Positions 11,314 to 20,997 of a stretch of DNA of 64,000 nt are shown piece by piece (position 1 is the stretch's first letter; every line of letters begins with the position of its first letter). The DNA is from Chromatiaceae bacterium. Lineage in GTDB: Bacteria; Pseudomonadota; Gammaproteobacteria; Chromatiales; Chromatiaceae. Under the pieces are notes generated by a model, which ran no database searches, was not told the origin of the DNA, and saw only the letters and a list, made by a program, of their open reading frames with translations. Location: positions 1-64,000 of the forward strand of contig JACKML010000008.1 of the NCBI GenBank assembly GCA_024235415.1, read 5' to 3'. Both the position numbers and the translations under genes were made by a program.

Positions 11314-13596
11314 TCAGAAGGTCGAACCGAAGGAGAACTGGAACTGCTCCTTCTCATCCTGACTGTCAGCGGCGAAAGGAATCGCATAGCTGATCGTCAA
11401 CGCCCCGACCGGAGAAAGCCAGGAGAAGCCGAGGCCCGTCGAGTAACGCAGTTCATTGGTGTCAAAAAGGCCATTGTTCTCGAGATTCACGACACTGCCG
11501 AAATCGACAAACGCCGCGAGCCGGATGGTTTCGCTGTTCTTCATGAATGGAGGCGGAAACAGCAATTCGAAGCTGCCTGCATACATCGCGTTACCGCCGA
11601 TCGAGTCACCCTGCGAGTCACGCGGACCCACCGAGCGGGCAGCGAAGCCGCGGATGTTACCGGGTCCACCTCCATAGAAGTTTTCCCACAGCGGAAGTAT
11701 CGAGGTGCCCCCCATCGCATCGCCATACGCAATTTCACCGTTGACCGATACGACGAATTCGTTGGTCAGTTCCCAGTACCGGCGGTGCTCGTACGAGATC
11801 TTGTAGTACTGCAGGTCGCTACCCGGGACACTCACTTCGCCGAACAACGACTGCAGCGCACCGGTGCGGGGAAAGATTGCGCTGTTGCGCGAATCATGGC
11901 GCCAGTTGAGGGTGATCTCGAAATCGAGAAACTCGTTGCCCTCCGCCGACTGGAAATCCAGGACCTCCTGCGAAGGTGCCGTACCGACGTCGAAATTGAT
12001 GTGGTGCAACGCTAGACCGAAGTTGAAACGGTTGAACTCACTCAGCGGAATGCCGAAGCTCATCCCGACGATACCGTCATCTGTCTTGTAGTCCGCGGTA
12101 TCCAGTTCATCGAAGTCCGTTGACTTGTAGATCAGATCGAATCCGCGACTGATGCCATCGATCGTGTAATACGGGTTGGTTGATGAGACCTGATAATGCC
12201 GGTTTGCACTGCTGGTCTTGAGCGCCAGGGACACCTTCTTGCCGGTGCCCGCAAAGTTGTCCTGGTTGACGGACGCATTGAGGATCACACCATCAGACTG
12301 CGAATAGCCCAGGCCCGCCAGCAGTGTACCCGACGGCTTTTCGTCGACGCTGACATTGATATCCACCTCATCGACCGATGCCGGTACCGAGGGTGTCTCG
12401 ACCGATACGCTGTCGAAATAGCCGGTACGCTGCAGGCGCGTGCGCGACAGCTTCAGCTTCTCGCCTGAGAACCACGCTGATTCCATTTGCCTGAATTCGC
12501 GGCGCACGACTTCGTCGCGTGTACGCGAGTTGCCACGGATGTTGATGCGGCGGACGTAGGCCCGCTTGCCCGGGTCGACGAAGAAGGTGATCGCCACCGT
12601 CTTTTTGTCTTCATCGATCTCGGGGACGCTGTTGACGTTGGCGAAAGCGTGTCCGAGATCCGACAGTTTTGCCGATACACGGTCACTGCTCTCCACGATC
12701 GCCTTGCGCGCGAATGGCTCGCCACGGCGCAAATGAATCAACGGAAAATACTCGTCAGGCTCACCTACCAGATCACCGGCGAGGCGAATGTCACTGATTG
12801 TGTAGACAGCACCCTCGTTGATATTGATCGTGATGTAGATGTCCTTCTTGTCCGGCGTGATCGTGACCTGGGTCGAGTCGATCTTGAAATTGACGTAGCC
12901 GCGGTCGAGATAGTACGAACGCAGTGCCTCGAGATCGCCCGCCAGTTTCGGCCTTGAATACTGGTTGTCGCGGGTGAAGCGCGACAGCCAGCCGCCAGTC
13001 GAAAGCTCGAATTCGTCGAGCAGGTCGTCCTCGTCGAACGCGGTGTTGCCGACGATGTTGATCTTCTTGATCAGCGCCGTCTCACCCTCGATCACGTCGA
13101 TGTCGATCGAAACCCGGTTGCGTTCCAGCGGCGTAACGGTCGAAGTCAGGCTGACCGCGTATTTGCCCTGGTTGTAATACTGGCGTTCGAGCTCCTGCTC
13201 GATACGGTCGAGTACCGAGCGCTCGAAGGTACGCCCTTCGGCAAGCCCGATATCCTTGAGTCCTTCCTTGAGTTTGTCGCTGTCGATCGACTTGTTGCCG
13301 GAAAAGTTGATCTCAGAGATGGCCGGTCGTTCGGTGACCACGACGGCCAGCACGTCACCATGTTTTTCCAGACGCACGTCCTGGAAAAAACCGGTCTTGT
13401 ACAGCGCGCGCACGATTTCCGACGTCTGGTCGAGATCGATGGTGTCGCCAGGCTTGACCGGCAGGTAGTTGAAGACGGTACCCGCGGTGATGCGCTGCAG
13501 GCCCTCCACGCGGATATCCGAAATGCGGAATCCTTCTGCAAAGACCTGTGTAGCGGCGCCAAGCAGCAGTAAAACACACCCGAGTCTTGCCCGCAT
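11314..13596 (-). CDS. bamA: Outer membrane protein assembly factor BamA
   Basis: Central Omp85 protein of the BAM complex, which inserts beta barrels into the outer membrane. The start is ATG 13594-13596 with AAGAGAG upstream; a GTG six codons earlier is less likely. A signal peptide ends at QVFA before EGFRI. Five POTRA domains cover about residues 20-420, then the 16-stranded barrel, with the lid-lock motif visible as GGPGNIRGFA and a C-terminal Phe (FSFGSTF) that serves as the barrel signal. At 760 residues it is standard. Lies between rseP and skp. Confidence 0.98.
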   Translation of the reverse strand: MRARLGCVLLLLGAATQVFAEGFRISDIRVEGLQRITAGTVFNYLPVKPGDTIDLDQTSEIVRALYKTGFFQDVRLEKHGDVLAVVVTERPAISEINFSGNKSIDSDKLKEGLKDIGLAEGRTFERSVLDRIEQELERQYYNQGKYAVSLTSTVTPLERNRVSIDIDVIEGETALIKKINIVGNTAFDEDDLLDEFELSTGGWLSRFTRDNQYSRPKLAGDLEALRSYYLDRGYVNFKIDSTQVTITPDKKDIYITININEGAVYTISDIRLAGDLVGEPDEYFPLIHLRRGEPFARKAIVESSDRVSAKLSDLGHAFANVNSVPEIDEDKKTVAITFFVDPGKRAYVRRINIRGNSRTRDEVVRREFRQMESAWFSGEKLKLSRTRLQRTGYFDSVSVETPSVPASVDEVDINVSVDEKPSGTLLAGLGYSQSDGVILNASVNQDNFAGTGKKVSLALKTSSANRHYQVSSTNPYYTIDGISRGFDLIYKSTDFDELDTADYKTDDGIVGMSFGIPLSEFNRFNFGLALHHINFDVGTAPSQEVLDFQSAEGNEFLDFEITLNWRHDSRNSAIFPRTGALQSLFGEVSVPGSDLQYYKISYEHRRYWELTNEFVVSVNGEIAYGDAMGGTSILPLWENFYGGGPGNIRGFAARSVGPRDSQGDSIGGNAMYAGSFELLFPPPFMKNSETIRLAAFVDFGSVVNLENNGLFDTNELRYSTGLGFSWLSPVGALTISYAIPFAADSQDEKEQFQFSFGSTF

Positions 13597-13672
13597 TTGC
13601 ACTCTCTTGTACACCGTTTTCCCGTTGCGGCGACCTTCACGCTCAGGCGTGCGGGCCGTCAGAAGAGCCGGA

Positions 13673-13701
13673 ATTATAGGGTATTGGCAGAGCCAAAAGT
13701 A
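13673..13701 (-). promoter_or_regulatory. Possible sigma70 promoter for bamA
   Basis: In the 157-base gap between rseP and bamA a perfect -10 hexamer TATAAT (plus-strand 13673-13678) stands 77 bases before the bamA start. At 17 bases spacing the -35 position reads TACTTT, a poor match, so this would need help or be weak. bamA is often under sigmaE control in relatives; no convincing GAACTT/TCTGA pair at the right spacing was seen. Confidence 0.42.
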
Positions 13702-13753
13702 GGCTCAAGCGCGCCGGCTGGCCGGCGGCGGGATTGCCGCGGGCGTTCGGCTG

Positions 13754-15118
13754 CTATTCGAGGAGACGCAGGATGTCGACGTAGAACGCCACCGTCATCA
13801 ACCCGAGCAGCAACATCAGTCCGATCTTCTGTCCATGCAGCATGGCCGCATCGGACAGCGGACTGCCCTTGACCGCCTCGATCGCGAAATACAGCAGATG
13901 CCCACCGTCCAATACCGGGATCGGCAGCAGGTTGAGCACCCCCAGGCTGATACTCACGATCGCCAGAAACTTGAGGAAATAGACAAAACCGATGCTAGCG
14001 GTCTTGCCGGCGGCGTCCGCGATGGTGATCGGTCCGCTCAGGTTGTGAATGGAGGCCTGGCCGCTCAGTACCCGCCAGATCACCTTGAGCGTCAGCACCG
14101 AGTATTCCCAGGTGCGCCCGACAGCCGCCGGCAGGGCCTCGGCCCAACCCATCTGGTACTCCACCTGGTAGCGCTCGACCAGGCCGGGCACCGGCTGGTT
14201 CGACGCACCGATACGGCCGATCACCGCATCATTGCGTGCATGCGGCGCCGGGGTCAGGCTTATATGGCGGGAATCTCCAGAACGTTCGATCACGAGGTCG
14301 ATCGCCACCCCGGGTCGCGCCTGGACATACTTCACCCAGTGATCCCATTGCACAATCGGGCTGCCGTCGGCACTCAGGATGCGGTCGCCGGACTGTAGTC
14401 CGGCGAGATCGGCCGCCTCGCCTTTCAGGATGGTGCCGAATACCGGCGGGATCGCCGGACGCTGAGGCGTCAGGCCCAGGTGCGCGAGCAGGTCCGGGGT
14501 CTCGGCCAGATCGCCGACCTCGCTCGAGGCCATCACACTCACCCGGTCACTGCCGTCGGCATCACGCACCGAGATGCGAAGTTCGGGCTGCCCCACAGAG
14601 GCGGTCGCGAATTCCTGCAGTGCCAAAGACCAGGTCGGGGTCGCCTGGCCGTTGATCGCAACGATCTCGTCTCCTGCGCGCAGCTGCGCCCTGGCCGCCG
14701 GTGTCCCTGGTTGTATGTCACCGATCAGTGGCCGAATGCCTGTCTCACCGATCACCAGCACTCCCCAGAACGCAGCAATCGCAAACAGGAAATTGAACAA
14801 CGGCCCAGCCACCACGACCGCTGACCGGACCAAGAGCGACTGGCGGTTGAAGGCGCGGTGCCGTTCCTCCGGCGCCACAGGGCCTTCGTGCTCGTCCAGC
14901 ATCTTCACATAGCCGCCCAGCGGTATGGCGGCGATGACGTACTCCGGCTGATCGGGTGCAGACTGTCGCCGCCACAGCGCACGTCCGAAGCCGATCGAGA
15001 ACCTCAGCACCTTCACGCCAAGCCGGCGTGCCACCCAGAAATGCCCGAATTCGTGGACCGCGACCAGCAGGCCCACGGCAACGATAAATGCCAGGATTTT
15101 GAAAAGAATGCCGTCCAT
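13754..15118 (-). CDS. rseP: Site-2 zinc protease RseP
   Basis: Intramembrane metalloprotease that makes the second cut in the anti-sigma factor RseA, releasing sigmaE under envelope stress. The zinc site HEFGH is at about residues 22-26 in the first membrane segment (start MDGILFKILAF, ATG 15116-15118). Two PDZ domains occupy about 115-300, and LNLLPIPVLDGGHLL carries the third zinc ligand region near the C-terminus. 454 residues, full length. Follows dxr by seven bases. The longer frame upstream lacks family-like sequence. Confidence 0.97.
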   Translation of the reverse strand: MDGILFKILAFIVAVGLLVAVHEFGHFWVARRLGVKVLRFSIGFGRALWRRQSAPDQPEYVIAAIPLGGYVKMLDEHEGPVAPEERHRAFNRQSLLVRSAVVVAGPLFNFLFAIAAFWGVLVIGETGIRPLIGDIQPGTPAARAQLRAGDEIVAINGQATPTWSLALQEFATASVGQPELRISVRDADGSDRVSVMASSEVGDLAETPDLLAHLGLTPQRPAIPPVFGTILKGEAADLAGLQSGDRILSADGSPIVQWDHWVKYVQARPGVAIDLVIERSGDSRHISLTPAPHARNDAVIGRIGASNQPVPGLVERYQVEYQMGWAEALPAAVGRTWEYSVLTLKVIWRVLSGQASIHNLSGPITIADAAGKTASIGFVYFLKFLAIVSISLGVLNLLPIPVLDGGHLLYFAIEAVKGSPLSDAAMLHGQKIGLMLLLGLMTVAFYVDILRLLE

Positions 15119-15125
15119 CCGCCTA

Positions 15126-16304
15126 TCAGACCGCGCGCCGCAGCTGTTGTTCCGCGATACCGCGTGCGTGCTCATCCACCGCCAGCAGGTCGTCTAGGCT
15201 GTCCGCCGCACCGTGTTCGACGCTATCCAGCGTGCGCTCCACCACTTCGGCAATAGCGGTGAAGGCCAGGTCGCCGCTGAGGAAGCGTGCCACTGCCACC
15301 TCGTTCGCCGCATTCAATACCGCCGGGGCTGTGCCGCCCGCCGTCACCGCCTCGAACGCGAGCCGCAGGCACGGAAACCGCGCCAGGTCCGGCGGCTCGA
15401 AATCCAGCCGCGCGATCTCGAACAGGTTCAGCGCAGCCACACCCGAGCTGTGCCGCTGCGGCCACGCAAGCGCGTGGGCGATCGGGGTACGCATGTCCGG
15501 GTTGCCCAACTGTGCCAGCACCGAACCATCGACGTACTGCACCATCGAATGGATCACGCTCTGCGGATGAACAACCACCTGGATCTGATCGGGACGGGCA
15601 TCGAACAGCCAGCGCGCCTCGATGACCTCCAGTCCCTTGTTCATCATGGTCGCGGAATCGACCGAGATTTTGCGCCCCATCTCCCAGTTCGGGTGGGCAC
15701 AGGCCTGCGCCGGCGTGACGTCCTGCAACTCGGCCAGCGGGCGGTTTCGGAACGGGCCACCCGAAGCGGTCAACAGGATCTGCTCGACGCCGACCCTGTC
15801 CAGGCCATCCGCGAACCCGGGTGGCAGGCATTGAAATACCGCGTTGTGCTCGCTGTCGATCGGCAGGATCTGCGCCCCGCTGGCCTGTGCCGCAGCCATG
15901 AACAGCGCGCCCGACACCACCAGCGCCTCCTTGTTGGCAAGCAGGATTCGCCGTCCAAGCCTCACGGCCGCAAGGGTCGGCAGGACCCCGGCCGCGCCGA
16001 CGATCGCGGCCATCAGATCGGTCGCGTCCGGATGGGTCGCCACCGCCTCGAGACCGGCCGCACCGGCCATCACCTCGACCCCGAGACCCTCTGCAGCGAC
16101 CGCCTGCGCCAGTGCAGTCGCCGCCGCCGGATCGGCCATCGCTGCCAGGCCCGGGCGGAACCGCCGGCACTGCGTGAGCATGCCCTGTACGTCTCGATGC
16201 GCACTCAACGCCACCACCCGGTAACGCTCCGGATGGCGTGCGACCACATCGAGCGTGCTCAGACCGATCGACCCGGTCGAGCCGAGGATGGCGACGCCTC
16301 TCAC
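15126..16304 (-). CDS. dxr: 1-deoxy-D-xylulose 5-phosphate reductoisomerase
   Basis: Second enzyme of the MEP isoprenoid pathway; converts DXP to MEP with NADPH. The start is GTG at 16302-16304, overlapping the cdsA stop as GTGA, and leads straight into the NADPH-binding motif VAILGSTGSIG. The catalytic region has LPIDSEHNAVFQCL and TASGGPFRN, and the metal site SVDSATMMNKGLEVIEA is intact. 392 residues. Upstream frame extension overlaps cdsA and was rejected. Confidence 0.97.
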   Translation of the reverse strand: MRGVAILGSTGSIGLSTLDVVARHPERYRVVALSAHRDVQGMLTQCRRFRPGLAAMADPAAATALAQAVAAEGLGVEVMAGAAGLEAVATHPDATDLMAAIVGAAGVLPTLAAVRLGRRILLANKEALVVSGALFMAAAQASGAQILPIDSEHNAVFQCLPPGFADGLDRVGVEQILLTASGGPFRNRPLAELQDVTPAQACAHPNWEMGRKISVDSATMMNKGLEVIEARWLFDARPDQIQVVVHPQSVIHSMVQYVDGSVLAQLGNPDMRTPIAHALAWPQRHSSGVAALNLFEIARLDFEPPDLARFPCLRLAFEAVTAGGTAPAVLNAANEVAVARFLSGDLAFTAIAEVVERTLDSVEHGAADSLDDLLAVDEHARGIAEQQLRRAV

Positions 16305-17125
16305 GCCGCAGCCCCGAGCAGGTTTGCACCCAACGCGAATACCGGCGCTGCCGCAAGCAGGCTGTCGATTCGGTCCAACATGCCGCCATGCCCCGGCAGC
16401 AACTGACCGCTGTCTTTCACCCCGGCCTCGCGTTTGAGGCGGCTCTCCCACAGGTCGCCGCCGATCGACACTGCGACCACCAGGACACACAGCATCACCC
16501 AGGGCAGCATCGGCAGCTCACCCGCCAGGCCGCTGGCCGACAGGAAAAGCCCACTGAGCAGCCCACCGACGATGGCCCCTGCGACACCCGCCCAGGTCTT
16601 GCCCGGACTGACGAACGGGGATAGCTTTCTGCGCCCGAAGGCACGCCCGGAAAAATACGCACCGGTATCGGCGACCCAGATCAGGACAAACAGAAACAGC
16701 AGCAGCGCCGGGCCATGTGTGCCGCCACCGTGCAACCGCGTGATCGCGACCCAAGCCGTCACCAGGACCAGGCCGCCGAGCAGGAGGATGGTCGGCCGCA
16801 TTGCCTCGACCTTCAGCAACTCGCGGCGCCTCGTCACCAACGCCGCGGTCATCAGCATCCACCACAGGGCCATGACCCATTGGGAAGCGATCACCAGTGA
16901 GGGTGTCACGAAGCGGTACGCCAGCCACAGCAGCACTGCGACGGCGATGACGAACGCCAGCTGCGGCGCCACACCACGCAGCTGCGCCAGGCGTGCCATC
17001 TCATAGGCACCGACGAGCACCATCGAGCCGAGCACCAACGCCAGCGTCGGCGTGTCGAGATAGAGAATGCCTGCCACCACCAGGGGGATCAGGACCAGCG
17101 CGGTCAGGACGCGTTGCCACAACAT
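16301..17125 (-). CDS. cdsA: Phosphatidate cytidylyltransferase
   Basis: Integral membrane enzyme making CDP-diacylglycerol from phosphatidate and CTP. The start MLWQRVLTALVLIP is ATG 17123-17125, seven bases after uppS. About eight membrane segments are visible. The C-terminal signature is present as KREAGVKDSGQLLPGHGGMLDRIDSLLAA, with the metal-binding aspartates. 274 residues, normal. The longer frame shown upstream lies inside uppS and is a shadow. Confidence 0.96.
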   Translation of the reverse strand: MLWQRVLTALVLIPLVVAGILYLDTPTLALVLGSMVLVGAYEMARLAQLRGVAPQLAFVIAVAVLLWLAYRFVTPSLVIASQWVMALWWMLMTAALVTRRRELLKVEAMRPTILLLGGLVLVTAWVAITRLHGGGTHGPALLLFLFVLIWVADTGAYFSGRAFGRRKLSPFVSPGKTWAGVAGAIVGGLLSGLFLSASGLAGELPMLPWVMLCVLVVAVSIGGDLWESRLKREAGVKDSGQLLPGHGGMLDRIDSLLAAAPVFALGANLLGAAA

Positions 17126-17132
17126 CAGATGA

Positions 17133-17891
17133 TCACCCCCCCAGTTGCGCGCCGGTCTGACCGAACCGACGCTGTCGTGAGGCAAATGCGGCCAGGGCCG
17201 CTGCGAATGCCTCAGCGTCGAAGTCGGGCCACAACACCGGAGTGAAATACAGCTCGGTATAGGCGCAATGCCACAGCAGGAAATTGCTGATCCGCAGTTC
17301 ACCGCCGGTGCGGATGAACAGATCAGGATCCGGCAGGTCGCCAAGCGCGGTGGCACGCGCAAATGCCTCTTCATCGATGTCGTCGGGGTCGAGCTCACCG
17401 TTGCGCACCGCGCCGGCGAGGCGCCGCGCGGCCTGGGTGATGTCCCAGCGGCCGCCGTAGTTGGCCGCAATCTGCAGCACCAGTCTTTGATTGTCCCTGG
17501 TCGCGTCTTCCGACGCGCGGATTCGCTGCTGCAGCTTGTCGGGGAACGCCGAAATATCGCCGATCACGCGCAGCTGGATATCGTTGCTCTGCATACGCTT
17601 GACCTCACGCTGCAGCGCCGTCAGGAACAGCTCCATCAGCAACGAGACCTCGCCTTTGGGCCGACGCCAGTTCTCGCTGCTGAAGGCAAACAGGGTGAGT
17701 ACCTTCACCCCGTGACGGATGCACTCCTCGATCGTGGAGCGCACGCTGTTGACGCCGGCACGGTGTCCGGCGTGACGGGCCTGCCCGCGTGCCTCGGCCC
17801 AGCGGCCGTTGCCATCCATGATGATCGCCACGTGAGAGGGAATGGCCCCTGCTTGGGTGGCGATCCCGCCGGTATCAGCCTCGTCTGCCAT
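17133..17891 (-). CDS. uppS: Di-trans,poly-cis-decaprenylcistransferase (undecaprenyl diphosphate synthase)
   Basis: Cis-prenyltransferase that builds the C55 carrier lipid for peptidoglycan and O-antigen from FPP and IPP. The signature HVAIIMDGNGRWAEARG, with the catalytic Asp of the IIMDGNGRW block, is at about residues 20-36, and FAFSSENWRRP and the C-terminal DLFIRTGGELRISNFLLW substrate-binding block are complete. 252 residues. Lies between frr and cdsA. Confidence 0.97.
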   Translation of the reverse strand: MADEADTGGIATQAGAIPSHVAIIMDGNGRWAEARGQARHAGHRAGVNSVRSTIEECIRHGVKVLTLFAFSSENWRRPKGEVSLLMELFLTALQREVKRMQSNDIQLRVIGDISAFPDKLQQRIRASEDATRDNQRLVLQIAANYGGRWDITQAARRLAGAVRNGELDPDDIDEEAFARATALGDLPDPDLFIRTGGELRISNFLLWHCAYTELYFTPVLWPDFDAEAFAAALAAFASRQRRFGQTGAQLGG

Positions 17892-17907
17892 GCGAGCCTC
17901 GACGTGC

Positions 17908-18465
17908 TCAGACGGACATGAGGTCTTTTTCTTTCCTTTCGAGAAGCTCGTCGATCTCCTTCACGTGCTGATCGGTCAGCTTCTGGATGATCTCCTGGCC
18001 ACGGCGCTCGTCGTCTTCGGAGATCAGCTTGTCCTTCACCAGCGCCTTGAGGTCGTTGTTGGCATCCCGGCGTATATTGCGCACTGCGACGCGTGCCTGT
18101 TCGGCCTCGTGACGTACGATCTTCGCCATGTCCCGCCGGCGCTCCTCGGTCAGTTGCGGCATCGGCACACGGATCAGGGTGCCGGCAGAATTCGGGTTCA
18201 ACCCGAGATCAGACTCCATGATCGCCTTTTCGACCGCCTTCACCATCTGCTGTTCGTATGGCTGCACGGTGATGGTGCGCGAATCCTCGACGCCGACGTT
18301 GGCCACCTGCTTGAGCGGCACATCAGAACCGTAATAGGACACCGTCAGGTGGTCGAGCAGGCTGGCATGTGCCCGTCCCGTCCGCACCTTGGCCAGGTTC
18401 TCCCCGAGCGACTCGACGCTCTTGGCCATCCGGCTCGCGGCATCCTTCTTAATGTCGTCAATCAT
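17908..18465 (-). CDS. frr: Ribosome recycling factor
   Basis: Splits the post-termination ribosome together with EF-G. The 185-residue length and the sequence (start MIDDIKKDA, VRTGRAHASLLDHLTVSYYG, PMPQLTEERRRDMAKIVRHEAEQARVAVRNIRRDAN) are exactly the family pattern of a three-helix bundle plus a small beta domain. Its ATG overlaps the pyrH stop as ATGA, so the two are translationally coupled. Confidence 0.98.
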   Translation of the reverse strand: MIDDIKKDAASRMAKSVESLGENLAKVRTGRAHASLLDHLTVSYYGSDVPLKQVANVGVEDSRTITVQPYEQQMVKAVEKAIMESDLGLNPNSAGTLIRVPMPQLTEERRRDMAKIVRHEAEQARVAVRNIRRDANNDLKALVKDKLISEDDERRGQEIIQKLTDQHVKEIDELLERKEKDLMSV

Positions 18466-19193
18466 GACTTGTCTCCACTCGTGACCAGGGTGCCGATCGC
18501 CTCTCCCTGGACGACACGCTGCAAAGCGCCTTCAGTATTGATGTTCATTACCCGCAAGGGCATCCCATGTTCCTTGCACAACACGACGGCGGTCGCATCC
18601 ATCACCGCCAATCCCTCGCGCAGCACGCGATCGTAACTCAGATACGGATAGAACTCGGCGTCCGGATGCTTGACCGGATCGGCCGAGTAGACACCGTCCA
18701 CCTTGGTCGCCTTGATCATCACATCGGCACCGATCTCGATGGCACGCAGACTGGCCGCCGAATCGGTGGTGAAAAAGGGGTTTCCGGTGCCGGCCGAGAG
18801 GATAACGACACGACCGGCCTGCAGGTGCCTGACCGCGTCGTTGCGGCTGTAGTACTCGCACACCTGATCGATACGGAATGCCGACAGGGTGCGTGCGTCC
18901 ACGTCCTGCTTGAGCAGGGCGTCCTGCATCGCCAGCGAGTTCATCACCGTCGCCAGCATGCCGATATGGTCGCCGGTTACGCGATCGAAACCGCCGCCAG
19001 CCAGACCGGCCCCGCGAAAGATATTGCCGCCGCCGATCACCAGACCGATCTGCACGCCACGACGCACCAGATCGGCGATTTCACCGGCGACGCGCGCCAT
19101 CACCACCGGATCGATTCCAAAATCGGCGCTGCCCATCAGGGCCTCACCGCTGAGCTTCAGGAGTATCCGACGCGGCGCTGTGTCATCTGGCAT
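18462..19193 (-). CDS. pyrH: Uridylate kinase
   Basis: UMP kinase of the amino acid kinase fold, essential for UTP and CTP supply, normally hexameric and GTP-activated. The phosphate-binding RILLKLSGEALMG begins at about residue 9, and GLVIGGGNIFRGAGL and the DSAASLRAIEIGADVMIKATKVDGVYSADP block are complete. 243 residues. Placed after tsf and overlapping frr, the canonical rpsB-tsf-pyrH-frr order. Confidence 0.98.
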   Translation of the reverse strand: MPDDTAPRRILLKLSGEALMGSADFGIDPVVMARVAGEIADLVRRGVQIGLVIGGGNIFRGAGLAGGGFDRVTGDHIGMLATVMNSLAMQDALLKQDVDARTLSAFRIDQVCEYYSRNDAVRHLQAGRVVILSAGTGNPFFTTDSAASLRAIEIGADVMIKATKVDGVYSADPVKHPDAEFYPYLSYDRVLREGLAVMDATAVVLCKEHGMPLRVMNINTEGALQRVVQGEAIGTLVTSGDKS

Positions 19194-19234
19194 AAAGAGA
19201 CTGATTCGACCTCGTGCTGATGTTCAGAAAGTCC

Positions 19235-19254
19235 GGCCCGCGCAAAGGCGGGCC
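19235..19254 (-). terminator. Hairpin between tsf and pyrH
   Basis: A perfect 7-bp stem GGCCCGC / GCGGGCC with a 6-base loop lies in the 70-base gap after the tsf stop. On the minus strand it is followed by GGACTTTCTG, a poor T-run, so at most a partial terminator that would lower pyrH-frr expression relative to rpsB-tsf. Confidence 0.45.
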
Positions 19255-19263
19255 GTCCCCTGT

Positions 19264-20154
19264 CTACTCGCCGCGTGCTGCAGCGGCCTGGGCCATGACT
19301 TCCTCGCGGAAGTCCTCGACCTTCTTCTCGATCCCCTCGCCGACCTCGAAGCGGGTGAATGCATTGACCGTCGCACCATTCGACTGCAACAGCTTGCTGA
19401 CGGTGGTATCCGGGTCCTTGACGAAGGCCTGACCGAGCAGCGTGATCTCGCTCAGGTACTTGCGCATGCGGCCATCGACCATCTTTTCGATGATGTTGTC
19501 CGGCTTGCCGCTGTCACGCGCCTGGGCCTCGGTGATCTCGCGCTCCTTGGCCAGCAGGTCGGCAGGCACCTGGGCCTCGCTGACGCATACCGGGTTGCTC
19601 GCCGCGATATGCATCGCCAGGTCGCGGCCCAGTGCCTCGTCGCCACCGGTCATGTCGATGATGACGCCGATGCGCACACCGTGACTGTAACTATAGATGG
19701 CACCCTTCGCCTGGGCGCGCACGAACCGGCGCACGTTCATGTTCTCGCCGATCTTGGACACCAGCGCCTGGCGCGCCTCTTCGATCGTGGTGTCTTCACC
19801 CTCGTGCAGCGGCAGCGCCATCAGTGCGGCCACGTCGGCGGTATCGCTGTGCAGGGCGCGCTCGCCGACGGCGTCGGCGAACGACTTGAAGTTATCGTCT
19901 TTGGCGACGAAATCGGTCTCGCAGTTCACTTCGACCATCACCGCACGGTCGGTACCGTCGTGTGCGATCACGATCACGCCGTCCGCCGCGGTGCGACCCG
20001 CCTTCTTCGCCGCCCTTGCCTGGCCGGACTTGCGCATGTTCTCGATAGCGGCCTCGATGTCGCCATTGGTCTCGGTCAGTGCATTTTTGCACTCCATCAT
20101 GCCAGCGCCGGTGCGCTCGCGCAGTTCCTTCACCAGGGAAGCAGTGATCGCCAT
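19264..20154 (-). CDS. tsf: Elongation factor Ts
   Basis: Guanine nucleotide exchange factor for EF-Tu. Start MAITASLVKELRERTGAGMMECKNAL is the highly conserved UBA-like N-terminal module; the core TDFVAKDD with the Asp-Phe pair that pushes into EF-Tu is present. 296 residues. Follows rpsB after a 102-base spacer with a hairpin. Confidence 0.98.
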   Translation of the reverse strand: MAITASLVKELRERTGAGMMECKNALTETNGDIEAAIENMRKSGQARAAKKAGRTAADGVIVIAHDGTDRAVMVEVNCETDFVAKDDNFKSFADAVGERALHSDTADVAALMALPLHEGEDTTIEEARQALVSKIGENMNVRRFVRAQAKGAIYSYSHGVRIGVIIDMTGGDEALGRDLAMHIAASNPVCVSEAQVPADLLAKEREITEAQARDSGKPDNIIEKMVDGRMRKYLSEITLLGQAFVKDPDTTVSKLLQSNGATVNAFTRFEVGEGIEKKVEDFREEVMAQAAAARGE

Positions 20155-20198
20155 GCTTTTTTCACCTCAAATTTGCAGAATTTCGCTGATAACGAACG

Positions 20199-20226
20199 GC
20201 CCCCGGCCGGCACGCCGGTCAGGGGC
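20199..20226 (-). promoter_or_regulatory. Hairpin in the rpsB-tsf spacer
   Basis: GCCCC (20199-20203) pairs with GGGGC (20222-20226), and an inner stem CCGG/CCGG closes a tetraloop, forming an interrupted stem in the 102-base spacer. No T-run follows on the minus strand. Such a spacer hairpin is known in the E. coli rpsB-tsf operon, where it attenuates or protects mRNA; function here is inferred. Confidence 0.45.
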
Positions 20227-20256
20227 ACATCGTTTAGACGTAATCGACGCCGGGGA

Positions 20257-20997
20257 TCAGCCCGCGGCGACATCCGCCGTTTCGCTGCGGCCGGCCGCCA
20301 CCGATGTGGCTGCTGCCGCACGGCCTTCGAGGATCGCCGCCGAGGCGCCCTGAACGTACAGCTGGACCGCGCGAATCGCGTCGTCATTGCCCGGGATCAC
20401 ATAGTCGATGTGTTCCGGGTCGTTGTTGGTATCAACCACGCCGATCACCGGAATGCCCAGCTTGCGGGCCTCGGCGATGGCGATTTTTTCATGTCCAGTA
20501 TCGACCACGAACAGCGCATCCGGCAGACCGTTCATCTCTTTGATACCGCCGAGGCTGCGCTCGAGTTTTTCTTTTTCGCGCCGCAGGGTCAGCGCTTCCT
20601 TCTTATTGAAGCGCGCAGACATCGAGCCGTCGCTTTCCATCGCCTCGAGTTCTTTCAGGCGCTTGATCGACTGTTTGATGGTCTTGAAATTGGTCAACAT
20701 GCCGCCGAGCCAGCGGTGATTCACGAAAGGCATGTTGCAACGCTCTGCCTCTTCGCGCACCACGTCGCGCGCGGAGCGCTTGGTGCCCACGAACATCAAC
20801 TTGCCGCCATTGGCCGCAAGCTTGCCGACGAAATTCATCGCATCGTTGTAGAGCGGCAGGGTCTTTTCGAGATTGACGATGTGGATCTTGTTACGATGGC
20901 CAAAGATATACGGACCCATTTTCGGGTTCCAGTAACGGGTCTGGTGGCCAAAGTGCACGCCAGCTTCAAGCATCTGGCGCATGGAAACATTGCTCAT
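20257..20997 (-). CDS. rpsB: 30S ribosomal protein S2
   Basis: Small subunit protein needed for S1 binding. The start MSNVSMRQMLEAGVHFGHQTRYWNPKM is at ATG 20995-20997 with GGAG upstream; the longer frame above it is leader RNA. Conserved blocks IFGHRNKIHIVNLEKTL, FVGTKRSARDVV and VNHRWLGGMLTN are intact. 246 residues. First gene of the rpsB-tsf-pyrH-frr run, behind a good promoter at 21153-21181. Confidence 0.98.
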   Translation of the reverse strand: MSNVSMRQMLEAGVHFGHQTRYWNPKMGPYIFGHRNKIHIVNLEKTLPLYNDAMNFVGKLAANGGKLMFVGTKRSARDVVREEAERCNMPFVNHRWLGGMLTNFKTIKQSIKRLKELEAMESDGSMSARFNKKEALTLRREKEKLERSLGGIKEMNGLPDALFVVDTGHEKIAIAEARKLGIPVIGVVDTNNDPEHIDYVIPGNDDAIRAVQLYVQGASAAILEGRAAAATSVAAGRSETADVAAG